Assembly: GCA_003489145.1 (NCBI GenBank) | Contig: DNJI01000035.1 | Location: 7,898 to 14,983, forward strand | DNA from: Gammaproteobacteria bacterium | GTDB lineage: Bacteria; Pseudomonadota; Gammaproteobacteria; PS1; Pseudothioglobaceae | Direction: 5' to 3' | Length of the DNA stretch: 7,086 nucleotides | Shown here: positions 1 to 6,235 of the stretch, in pieces | Numbering within the stretch: the first letter of the stretch is position 1 | Layout of the letters: every line of letters starts with the position of its first letter | Position numbers and translations under genes: made by a program | Notes under the pieces: model-generated | What the model was told of the DNA's origin: nothing | Seen by the model: the letters and a program-made list of their open reading frames with translations, nothing else | Database searches by the model: none

Positions 1-332
1 GCAATCGCCACCGCTTGATCGCCTGAATGCAAATCATCCTTTAAAACGGGCTCAATCTGCCCAATCAACTCGTACGACAAATACACAAACCAACCACCAG
101 TAAAAGGCAAATCACTTTGGATAGTAGGTACGTCAACGCTGGATTCTAGTGTTGATAAAAAATCAAACTCATCCAAATTATTTAGAACGATTTGCTCAGT
201 TGGATGTGCAAACAAAATAGAATAACGATTGGCCTGATTGTGATTAACGCTTTCTAACAAAAACGGATAACGCTTGGCATTAAGTTGACACAACGCATCT
301 AGTGCGACGCTAGGAATGGATAAAACTTTCAC
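1..332 (-). CDS. pabB: Aminodeoxychorismate synthase component I (PabB), N-terminal part, cut by the window edge
   Basis: This is a partial gene: about 110 codons from a GTG start are present and the C-terminal chorismate-binding domain lies outside the window. PabB, with the glutamine amidotransferase PabA, converts chorismate to 4-amino-4-deoxychorismate in the cytoplasm, on the way to p-aminobenzoate and folate. The visible part matches the N-terminal domain of the TrpE/PabB family: YPFLLES at residues 22-28, then DLPFTGGWFVYLSYELIGQIEP at about residues 76-97, with the Gly-Gly and Tyr-Glu typical of PabB. TrpE is the alternative, but this Gly-Gly-Trp...Tyr-Glu-Leu form followed by Ile-Glu-Pro is PabB-like. 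The GTG is chosen because it is the only plausible start before the YPFLLES motif. There is no clear Shine-Dalgarno sequence, and the gene begins 6 bases after the cpoB stop and in the same frame, so translation is probably coupled to cpoB. Confidence 0.85.
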   Translation of the reverse strand, partial: MKVLSIPSVALDALCQLNAKRYPFLLESVNHNQANRYSILFAHPTEQIVLNNLDEFDFLSTLESSVDVPTIQSDLPFTGGWFVYLSYELIGQIEPVLKDDLHSGDQAVAI

Positions 333-338
333 TATGTT

Positions 339-1064
339 TTACTTGGTTACAGTTGTTTCAAGCTTGGTTTTAGACTCAGGCTTGGTGACATCTTTTGTTA
401 CTTGATCTGCTTGAATCGTTTTAAGTAGCGCCTTCGCTTGAATAATAGAATTATGATTTGGGAATTTCTTAATCATAGATTTAAGCAATAGAGTCGCTCG
501 CTTATCTTCTTTAAGCTCGTGCTCGATAATCGCAAGCTCGTACAGTGAGTTAGAAAACTTATGATGCAAAACATAATCATGCTGAAAACCAACAAAAACT
601 TTTTTTGCATTGTGGCGATCACCTTTAGCGGCATAAGCCCTGCCTAGCCAGTAAGTCGCATCAGGTACGTAGTTATTCTCAGGGTAGACATCCAAATAAT
701 TCAAAAATAAATTAATGGCTTGATTGTATTGATCAGTCACTAATAAGCTTCTAGCACTGGTATAGAGTTTTTTAGCTTTTCTATTTTCATCTCTAACGCG
801 TTTTATCGTTTCTTTAACCACGTTGGAGGATTTTTTATACTCCATCAAATGAAATAATTCAGTGATTTTCTTTCGGGAATATTTTTGTTGCTCTTGCAGT
901 AGTTCAATCTGACCAACCAACTTTTTATTGTCTCGTTTTATTTTTTTAAGGTTTTTAGAGTTATGCTTTATAATCTTTTCTACATTTAAGGCAAGCGTAT
1001 TAAAAGGTGCTTGCATAGCAAACAGTCCAATTAATACCACCCAACCTAAACGCTTCATTTGCAT
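339..1064 (-). CDS. cpoB: Tol-Pal system protein CpoB (YbgF), periplasmic coiled-coil/TPR protein
   Basis: CpoB is a periplasmic protein that interacts with TolA and with the peptidoglycan synthase PBP1B-LpoB, coordinating outer-membrane constriction with wall synthesis at division. The 241-residue product has an N-terminal signal peptide (about 1-25, Thr-Leu-Ala before the likely cleavage site). Next comes a lysine-rich coiled coil (about 28-76) that includes VGQIELLQEQQ, corresponding to the GQIE segment of the YbgF trimerisation helix. Three tetratricopeptide repeats follow (about 100-133, 137-170 and 174-207), with the family hallmark YVPDATYWLGRAYAAKGD at 132-149. The last 22 or so residues are a Lys/Thr/Glu-rich tail without recognisable fold. 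The length is near that of known CpoB proteins. Position just after pal is the standard place for this gene. Two Met codons compete as start (residues 1 and 3, at 1064 and 1058); both give the same mature protein. Confidence 0.93.
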   Translation of the reverse strand: MQMKRLGWVVLIGLFAMQAPFNTLALNVEKIIKHNSKNLKKIKRDNKKLVGQIELLQEQQKYSRKKITELFHLMEYKKSSNVVKETIKRVRDENRKAKKLYTSARSLLVTDQYNQAINLFLNYLDVYPENNYVPDATYWLGRAYAAKGDRHNAKKVFVGFQHDYVLHHKFSNSLYELAIIEHELKEDKRATLLLKSMIKKFPNHNSIIQAKALLKTIQADQVTKDVTKPESKTKLETTVTK

Positions 1065-1068
1065 TTAA

Positions 1069-1073
1069 CCTCT
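1069..1073 (-). promoter_or_regulatory. Shine-Dalgarno sequence of cpoB overlapping the pal stop codon
   Basis: On the minus strand AGAGG overlaps the TAG stop of pal (1074-1072) and lies 4 bases before the first cpoB ATG and 10 bases before the second. The overlap suggests that ribosomes ending pal reinitiate on cpoB. Spacing does not decide between the two starts: 4 is short and 10 slightly long. Confidence 0.6.
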
Positions 1074-1644
1074 ACTTATAAATAAATTCAACACGTCGAT
1101 TCTTTTCCCAGCCGCTTTCATCATGCGCTTTAGCAATTGGTTTTTCTTCGCCATAGCTAATAACTTCAATTCTGCCGTCTAAACCTTCATACAAGCCTAA
1201 CACTTCTTTTACACTTAAAGCTCGGTTTTCACCTAAAGCTAAGTTGTATTCACGTGTTCCGCGCTCATCTGCATGCCCTTCTAAGCGTAATTTAACGCCT
1301 GAGTTGTCCCTCATAAAGTTTGCATGCTTAATAATTTCTTGTGTAGCTTCATCGCTGATATCAGCACCATCGTAAGAAAAATACAAAACAAAATTAGTAT
1401 CGCTGGCCTTTAACTTGTCCACCGCCTGTTCCTTAGCATTTGCTTGGGTTGTGTTGGTGGCTTGGTTGAATGGCTTGGTTAAATCACTCCAGTTAAAGCC
1501 AGACTCATCACGCACTATCGCATCAACTGTTTTGTCTTCAGCACCTCTTTCTTCAATTACCACCGTATTAGACTCTAAAAAACCGCCCGACCCTGTGCAA
1601 GCGCTGAGTATGGCGACAAGGGGCAATAACATAATGTTTTTCAT
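1072..1644 (-). CDS. pal: Peptidoglycan-associated lipoprotein Pal
   Basis: Pal is an outer-membrane lipoprotein that binds peptidoglycan non-covalently and is recruited to the septum by TolB and TolA. The 190-residue product has a short signal peptide ending in the lipobox LSAC, with Cys16 as the acylated residue. A flexible, polar linker (about 22-80) leads into the OmpA-like domain (about 83-190). That domain carries the signature GHADERGTREYNLALGENRA at 123-142; Asp126 and Arg141 are at the positions that contact diaminopimelate in OmpA-like domains. VISYGEEKP (161-169) and NRRVEF (182-187) complete the fold. Start choice is firm: AGGAG (1655-1651, minus strand) stands 6 bases before the ATG. 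The gene lies 15 bases after tolB and its stop codon overlaps the cpoB ribosome binding site. The linker is longer than in E. coli Pal, which has 173 residues. Confidence 0.97.
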   Translation of the reverse strand: MKNIMLLPLVAILSACTGSGGFLESNTVVIEERGAEDKTVDAIVRDESGFNWSDLTKPFNQATNTTQANAKEQAVDKLKASDTNFVLYFSYDGADISDEATQEIIKHANFMRDNSGVKLRLEGHADERGTREYNLALGENRALSVKEVLGLYEGLDGRIEVISYGEEKPIAKAHDESGWEKNRRVEFIYK

Positions 1645-1659
1645 TTTATTCTCCTGTTG

Positions 1660-2955
1660 TTATTTTTCTAAATAAGTTGACCAATTTGGCTCTCTCACTT
1701 CACCTGTTTGCGAAGAAAGCTCGTAAGATCGGTTACCTTCTACCGACACCACTGACAACAAGCCTTTGTTATTACGATTGGTGGCAAAAATAATCATATC
1801 ACCATTTGGAGAAAAATAAGGCGACTCATCTAACTCATTGTTAGTCATCACACTTAAATCTTTGGTGTTGATATCCAGCATAGCAATCCGGTAATCGTTG
1901 TCAATTCGGTGCACCATAGCTAGGCTTTTTCCATCAGGTGAAAACACCGCTTTGGCATTGTATCGACCTTCAAAGGTAGCTCGACTGATCTTACCCGTGG
2001 TTAGATTTTTAATATAAATTTGCACTTGTCCTGATCGATTAGAGGTAAAGGCAAGTTGCGTGCCATCTGGTGAATAGCTGGCTTCGGTATCAATACTAGG
2101 GTTGTGTGTTAATCGGGTTAGTTTTTTATCAGCCAAATTGTAAGAATAGATATCTTTATTGCCTTTTTTAGACAAAGTTAATACCAAACTTTTGCCACTC
2201 GGATGCCAGCTTGGTGCTGAGGCAATACCATCAAAGCGCGGTAATTTTACAATTTTACGACGAGTATACGGATACCAAACAAATACTTCAGATCGGTCAT
2301 TTTCAAAAGAAACGTAGGCAATTTTCTTATGCTCGTATGAGCGGTCAGGCGACCAAACTGGGGAAAGAATAGGCGTTTTTAGCTTGATACGACTCTTGAC
2401 ATTCATCGCATCAGAATCAGAAATATTCAGTCGGTATTCCTTATCACCTTTGGCATCAGTGGTTACTGTAACGTAAGTTAACAGCGTATTAAACGAGCCA
2501 CTTTCACCTAATAAGGCTTCATAAATATGGTCACTAAGTTGGTGTGCTACTTTTCTAAAACCACTCACATGCACTCGTGTGGTTTTGGTGAATAATTGCT
2601 TGTTACTATAAACATCAAACAAACTCACAGAGAACTTATAAATCTTGTCACTTTGCTGTTCAATATTACCAGTGACTACCGCTTCAATGTTTTGACGCTT
2701 CCAGTGTTGTGCATCAACATCTTGAGCAATGATGGTCTCTGGAATCACTACGTTAAAACGCCCTGAACGCTCTAAATTGGCTTGAATAATTTTAGAAATA
2801 TCTTTGTCTTGCGCACCCTTGCCGACTAATTCAAAATGACTAACAATAATGGGAAAGGCGTTTGCATCCTTTTTTACTACAGTAACTTCTAATACCGCTT
2901 GAGCAGCACCTAAATTCAATACAACAAATGCAATAAATAACTTGATTAATTTCAT
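1660..2955 (-). CDS. tolB: Tol-Pal system translocation protein TolB
   Basis: TolB is a periplasmic protein that binds Pal and, through its N-terminal segment, TolA; it controls whether Pal is free to bind the wall. The 431-residue product matches the usual length. It has a signal peptide (1-20, cleavage likely after Ala-Gln-Ala), an alpha/beta N-terminal domain (about 22-155) and a six-bladed beta-propeller (about 165-430). Propeller blades show WD40-like/PD40 repeats: WSPDR at 201-205, WHPSGKSL at 250-257, YSPDGTQLAFTSNRSG at 294-309, FSPDGKSLAM at 338-347, FSPNGDMIIFATNR at 381-394, with a closing REPNWS at 421-426. The third is the classic TolB blade. The ATG overlaps the iscX stop as ATGA, and only a weak purine stretch (GAAGAAAAAGA) precedes it, so translation is probably coupled to iscX. 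tolQ, tolR and tolA, the usual upstream neighbours, are absent here. Confidence 0.97.
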   Translation of the reverse strand: MKLIKLFIAFVVLNLGAAQAVLEVTVVKKDANAFPIIVSHFELVGKGAQDKDISKIIQANLERSGRFNVVIPETIIAQDVDAQHWKRQNIEAVVTGNIEQQSDKIYKFSVSLFDVYSNKQLFTKTTRVHVSGFRKVAHQLSDHIYEALLGESGSFNTLLTYVTVTTDAKGDKEYRLNISDSDAMNVKSRIKLKTPILSPVWSPDRSYEHKKIAYVSFENDRSEVFVWYPYTRRKIVKLPRFDGIASAPSWHPSGKSLVLTLSKKGNKDIYSYNLADKKLTRLTHNPSIDTEASYSPDGTQLAFTSNRSGQVQIYIKNLTTGKISRATFEGRYNAKAVFSPDGKSLAMVHRIDNDYRIAMLDINTKDLSVMTNNELDESPYFSPNGDMIIFATNRNNKGLLSVVSVEGNRSYELSSQTGEVREPNWSTYLEK

Positions 2956-3146
2956 TCTTTTTCTTCGAGCCAGTTCATTTGAATCGCTTCAAGAATTTTT
3001 TCGCCTGATTTATCTGCTTCATCATCAAACTCATCTAATGCAATAACCATTTGTCTTAAATCAACAAAATTAATAAAAGTTGGGTCAAAGTCAGGGTGTG
3101 CCTCATCTAGCGCAATTGCAATATCAAGAGAGTCGGTCCATTTCAT
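2952..3146 (-). CDS. iscX: Fe-S cluster assembly protein IscX (YfhJ)
   Basis: IscX is a small acidic cytoplasmic protein that binds the cysteine desulfurase IscS at a site shared with frataxin (CyaY) and ferredoxin, binds iron, and modulates Fe-S cluster formation on IscU. The 64-residue product is close to E. coli IscX (66 residues) and matches along its whole length: MKWTDSLDIAIAL at 1-13, HPDFDPTFINFVDLRQM at 16-32, LDEFDDEADKSGEKILEAI at 37-55, and the C-terminal NWLEEKE. The acidic patch (FDDEAD) and the conserved Trp near each end are present. The start at 3146 is preferred to an in-frame ATG at 3170: it gives the family N-terminus and has AAGG 7 bases upstream, whereas the longer form adds eight residues without homology. 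It overlaps tolB by 4 bases, an unusual neighbour, as iscX normally ends the isc operon. Confidence 0.92.
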   Translation of the reverse strand: MKWTDSLDIAIALDEAHPDFDPTFINFVDLRQMVIALDEFDDEADKSGEKILEAIQMNWLEEKE

Positions 3147-3153
3147 ATTAATA

Positions 3154-3157
3154 CCTT
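3154..3157 (-). promoter_or_regulatory. Ribosome binding site that sets the iscX start
   Basis: AAGG on the minus strand stands 7 bases before the ATG at 3146. It lies inside the longer reading from 3170 and therefore argues for the shorter, 64-residue IscX. Confidence 0.6.
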
Positions 3158-3174
3158 GGAAAATAAACATAAAA

Positions 3175-3234
3175 GATTAAGACTAATTTTAATCAAAAAT
3201 TGAGCTTACTAAGGGTGAAAATTCACCTGTTTTT
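3175..3234. other. Two small inverted repeats between spoT and iscX
   Basis: The spoT-iscX gap holds two short inverted repeats. GATTAA (3175-3180) pairs with TTAATC (3189-3194) across 8 bases; read on the minus strand it is followed by a T-rich run, so it could be a very weak terminator after spoT. GGTGAA (3214-3219) pairs with TTCACC (3222-3227); as a hairpin it would have a 5-base-pair stem and 4-base loop. Its T run (3230-3234) lies on the plus-strand side, opposite to the direction of the flanking genes. No good -35/-10 pair is visible on the minus strand. The gap could hold a weak terminator, an operator or an iscX-tolB promoter, but none is firmly supported. Confidence 0.3.
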
Positions 3235-3241
3235 GTAAATA

Positions 3242-5341
3242 TTATGCCCGCACAACTGAGTGTACAAATTCTAAGCTTTTTATTGCATACAGGGCTTCGT
3301 CTAGCTTGCCAGTATTTGCCACACTAATCACCAAATTCAGTGCCTTCATTGAGTGGTCTTTTTCTTCTACTTCCAGGTGTTCAATATTAACGCTAATCTG
3401 GGCAATCACATTGGCAATAGAAGCCAGCATGCCACGGCGATTTTCTACCTGAACTCGAATCAATACTTCAAACTCTTCAGCTTCATCTGCTTGCCAATCA
3501 ATCTCTAACCATTGTTCATTTTTTTGCTTGGCATGAATCAAATTACCACAGTCAAACCGATGCATCACTAAACCTTTGCTAATGGTTAATACACCCGCTA
3601 CTTTATCGCCCGGAATTGGATAACAACAATGCGCAAAGCTAATGGCCTTACCTTGAGTTTTTGTAATGCTGATGTTCTTAATCACACAATGATTGCCATC
3701 ACATTGAAGCTTATTGAGCACAACAGATACCATTGCTTCAGACAGGCCGATTTTCATATACAAATCTTCTTTGGAATCACACTTAAAGTCTTTTAAACAC
3801 GCCTGCCAACTCTCTTCACTAATTGACTCACCGCCGCCTTGGTACTCCAAAGCATTGTTCAGTAAGTACTCACCCAGTTGTATCAACTCAGAAGTAGATT
3901 CTTCTTTTAATTTGACCTTGATAGAGGTTTTAGCCTTGGCAGTAACGGCTATTTGTAACCAAGTTGGGTGTGGTTTGGCCTTTTTATCAGTGATAATTTC
4001 AATCGTCTGCCCTGACTTTAACTCAGCTGAAATCGATGCATTAACTTGGTCTACCTTAGCCTTTAAGGTTCGATTGCCCACATTGGTATGAATCGCATAG
4101 GCAAAATCCAGCACGGTTGATTTGTAAGGTAACTGAATAATTTCACCTTTAGGGGTAAATACAAACACCTCTGAGGGGAATAAATCCGTCTTAGTTTCTT
4201 CCAAAAATTCAACCGAAGTGCCCGAGTTTTGCTGAATCTCTAACAACGAACCCAGCCAGTTACTTGCCAACTCTGCAGGGTTGCTAGTATCACTCTTGTA
4301 ATGCCAATGCGCAGCAATTCCGTACTCAGAAACAAAATGCATATCTTCTGATCGAATCTGTACCTCAATAAAGATTTTATTTGGCCCAAACAACACCGTG
4401 TGTAATGACTGATAGCCGTTCGATTTAGGCAGTGCCACATAATCTTTAAATTTGCCTGGCAAAGGCTTATACAAATTATGAATAATGCCCAATGCTTGAT
4501 AACACTGTGCTACATCATCTACAATCACTCTAAAAGCATACATATCAAGCACTTGAGAGAACTTCAGCTGCTTGATTTTCATCTTTTTATAAATACTGCA
4601 AGGCTGTTTTTGACGCCCAGTAATTTTTACTCCACTTAAACCTTCCTGCTTAAGTCGGTTTTCAATTTCACCTTGAATGTGCTTAATAATTTTTTTACGA
4701 TTACCACATTGTTTTTTAATCTGATGTATTAATACTTTATATCGATAAGGGCTAGTAATCTCAAAACACAAATTATCCAATTCAACCCTAATACTATTCA
4801 AACCCAAGCGCCTAGCAATAGGTGCATGGATTTCAGATGTTTCTTTGGCAATTCTAAGTTGTTTTTCACGGCTCATAGATTTGAGCGTGCGCATGTTGTG
4901 CAAGCGATCAGCGAGCTTAATCATCATCACCCGCATATCCGTACTCATAGCTAAAAACAGCTTTCTAAAGTTTTGCGCTTGCTGATCAATATTTGAATGA
5001 AACTCCAAGCCGGTGAGTTTTGAAACCCCTTGTACAATATGCGCTACATCTTCACCAAAGCCATTAACAATATCTTGATGTGTTAATGTCGTGTCTTCAA
5101 TACAATCGTGCAACAGCGCTGCGGCAATACAATAATAATCCAGTTTTAACTCAGCCAAAATCATCGCCACATTAATCGGATGAAACACATAGGCCTCGCC
5201 TGAACGGCGATATTGCCCATCATGCGCAGTAGCAGCTACAATATAAGCCTGATAAACACTCTCTACCTGTTCTTTAGGCATATAAGCGTCTAGCACCTCA
5301 CACAGATCACTAATCAGAATTCTTTTTTCAAATAAGCTCAT
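3242..5341 (-). CDS. spoT: Bifunctional (p)ppGpp synthetase/hydrolase SpoT (RelA/SpoT family)
   Basis: SpoT makes (p)ppGpp from ATP and GTP/GDP and hydrolyses it, setting the stringent response. The 699-residue product has the full long-RSH layout. The HD hydrolase domain (about 25-200) keeps the metal ligands His54, His78-Asp79 and Asp145, plus Glu82-Asp83, so hydrolase activity is expected. The synthetase domain (about 235-350) keeps TGRQK (241-245), SIYKKMK (249-255), Asp266, KSNGYQSLHT (306-315) and EVQIR (326-330). The charge motif before DYVALPK reads Lys-Phe-Lys-Asp (297-300): the basic form of bifunctional Rel/SpoT (RXKD), not the acidic EXDD of RelA, though with Lys in place of Arg. 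A TGS domain (about 388-450), a conserved Cys/His segment (HCCYPIPGD at 571-579, MHRFDC at 593-598) and a C-terminal ACT domain (about 624-699) follow. E. coli SpoT has 702 residues. No Shine-Dalgarno sequence precedes the ATG, but LFE near the N-terminus fits E. coli SpoT and supports this start. Confidence 0.96.
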   Translation of the reverse strand: MSLFEKRILISDLCEVLDAYMPKEQVESVYQAYIVAATAHDGQYRRSGEAYVFHPINVAMILAELKLDYYCIAAALLHDCIEDTTLTHQDIVNGFGEDVAHIVQGVSKLTGLEFHSNIDQQAQNFRKLFLAMSTDMRVMMIKLADRLHNMRTLKSMSREKQLRIAKETSEIHAPIARRLGLNSIRVELDNLCFEITSPYRYKVLIHQIKKQCGNRKKIIKHIQGEIENRLKQEGLSGVKITGRQKQPCSIYKKMKIKQLKFSQVLDMYAFRVIVDDVAQCYQALGIIHNLYKPLPGKFKDYVALPKSNGYQSLHTVLFGPNKIFIEVQIRSEDMHFVSEYGIAAHWHYKSDTSNPAELASNWLGSLLEIQQNSGTSVEFLEETKTDLFPSEVFVFTPKGEIIQLPYKSTVLDFAYAIHTNVGNRTLKAKVDQVNASISAELKSGQTIEIITDKKAKPHPTWLQIAVTAKAKTSIKVKLKEESTSELIQLGEYLLNNALEYQGGGESISEESWQACLKDFKCDSKEDLYMKIGLSEAMVSVVLNKLQCDGNHCVIKNISITKTQGKAISFAHCCYPIPGDKVAGVLTISKGLVMHRFDCGNLIHAKQKNEQWLEIDWQADEAEEFEVLIRVQVENRRGMLASIANVIAQISVNIEHLEVEEKDHSMKALNLVISVANTGKLDEALYAIKSLEFVHSVVRA

Positions 5342-5443
5342 TAAAAGAAAATAGGGTTAAATTATGGATAAATCTTTGCCATTATAATACAATCACCTCA
5401 GTATAATGCTACGCAATATTAGTAATAAATTTACCTAAAATCA
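5342..5443. promoter_or_regulatory. Divergent spoT/bamD promoter region
   Basis: This 102-base, very AT-rich gap separates the divergent starts of spoT (minus) and bamD (plus) and must contain the promoters of both. A perfect TATAAT lies on the plus strand at 5402-5407, about 36 bases before the bamD ATG; the best -35 match is TTGCCA (5376-5381), but a 20-base spacer is longer than usual. The palindrome ATTATAAT (5381-5388) supplies a TATAAT on either strand; on the minus strand (5386-5381) it would give spoT a leader of roughly 30 bases, with only a poor -35. Assignments of single elements are uncertain; the presence of promoters in this gap is likely from gene layout. Neither ATG has a purine-rich Shine-Dalgarno sequence before it. 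Confidence 0.5.
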
Positions 5444-6220
5444 ATGAAAAATATACTCAAGCTTGTTTTAATTTTGCCTTTGTTAACCCTGTCACTGAGC
5501 GGTTGTTTTTGGGAAGAAGAAACCAAAAGAGAGTCTATTACTAAAGGCTGGTCACCTAAAACATTTTTTGAAGAAGCTAAAGAACAAATTTCAGCAGGCG
5601 CTTTGGATAAAGGTATTGAGCTTTATGAGCAACTACAAGCGGCTTACCCAGGCTCAAAATACGCCTTACAATCCAAGCTAGAAATTGCCTATGCTCTTTA
5701 TAAAAGTGAAGACTACGACCAAGCTATTGATCGCCTAAATAGCTACATTAAGCTCTACCCAGACCATTTTTCAACCCCGTATGCCTACTACTTGCGTGGT
5801 GTTATTTCAGAAGACAAATCTCGTTCAATCCTAGATGAATACATTACTGACAACGCCCAGCGTGATGTCAACTCAGTACGCGATGCTTTTAATTACTACC
5901 TTGCTTTAATTGAAAAGTTCCCCAAAACTGAATATTCTGAAGAGGCAAAATCACGCCTAATCATCCTTAGAAACATACTTTCTAGGCATGAGCTTTTTGT
6001 GGCAATTTTCTACACCAAAAAAGGCGCTAACATCGCCGCCATTAATCGTAGTAAATATATTATTGAAAAATACCCTAATACGCCATCAGTACCGGCAGCA
6101 CTACATTTAATGGCATATAACTACGATGTTATTAGTGCTGATACACTGGCTAAAGATACACGCCGTGTACTCAAAAAGAGCTACCCACTCTACACGCCAC
6201 ACTACTCGTTAGAAGACTAA
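5444..6220 (+). CDS. bamD: Outer-membrane assembly lipoprotein BamD (YfiO/ComL)
   Basis: BamD is the essential lipoprotein partner of BamA in the beta-barrel assembly machine, on the periplasmic face of the outer membrane, where it helps recognise barrel substrates. The 258-residue product (E. coli BamD has 245) has a signal peptide ending in the lipobox LSGC, with Cys21 as the acylated residue. A helical TPR-like body follows, starting at GWSPKTFFEEAKE (35-47) and running in about five repeats to residue 250. Family features visible are YEQLQAAYPGSKYALQ (61-76), PYAYYLRGV (112-120), RDAFNYYLALIEKFP (146-160), FYTKKGANIAAINR (189-202) and YPNTP (210-214). Start choice rests on the lipoprotein signal, as no ribosome binding site is visible. 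The MFS gene follows after 15 bases and probably shares the transcript. Confidence 0.95.
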   Translation: MKNILKLVLILPLLTLSLSGCFWEEETKRESITKGWSPKTFFEEAKEQISAGALDKGIELYEQLQAAYPGSKYALQSKLEIAYALYKSEDYDQAIDRLNSYIKLYPDHFSTPYAYYLRGVISEDKSRSILDEYITDNAQRDVNSVRDAFNYYLALIEKFPKTEYSEEAKSRLIILRNILSRHELFVAIFYTKKGANIAAINRSKYIIEKYPNTPSVPAALHLMAYNYDVISADTLAKDTRRVLKKSYPLYTPHYSLED

Positions 6221-6235
6221 ATTTAACCCTTATTA

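Noticed and set aside
1415..1675. Plus-strand open frame of 86 codons with a hydrophobic look
   Set aside because: It is antisense to the linker and signal peptide of pal; the hydrophobic look is a reflection of the opposite strand.
3147..3170. Eight-residue N-terminal extension of IscX from an ATG at 3170
   Set aside because: Family alignment starts at MKWTD, and the AAGG site lies inside the extension at the right distance from the downstream ATG.
3181..3194. GACT-6-AATC near iscX, reminiscent of an IscR type 1 operator core
   Set aside because: The type 1 core needs GACT and AGTC 5 bases apart with defined flanks; here the spacing is 6, the right half is AATC, and the outer bases do not fit.
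3714..4091. Plus-strand open frame of 125 codons
   Set aside because: It is antisense to the TGS and helical part of spoT, which is intact and conserved; no ribosome binding site or recognisable protein.
4240..4440. Minus-strand open frame of 66 codons
   Set aside because: It overlaps spoT in another frame, within the conserved synthetase region, and resembles nothing known.
6221..6235. Possible terminator between bamD and the MFS gene
   Set aside because: The 15-base gap has no hairpin or T run; co-transcription is more likely.
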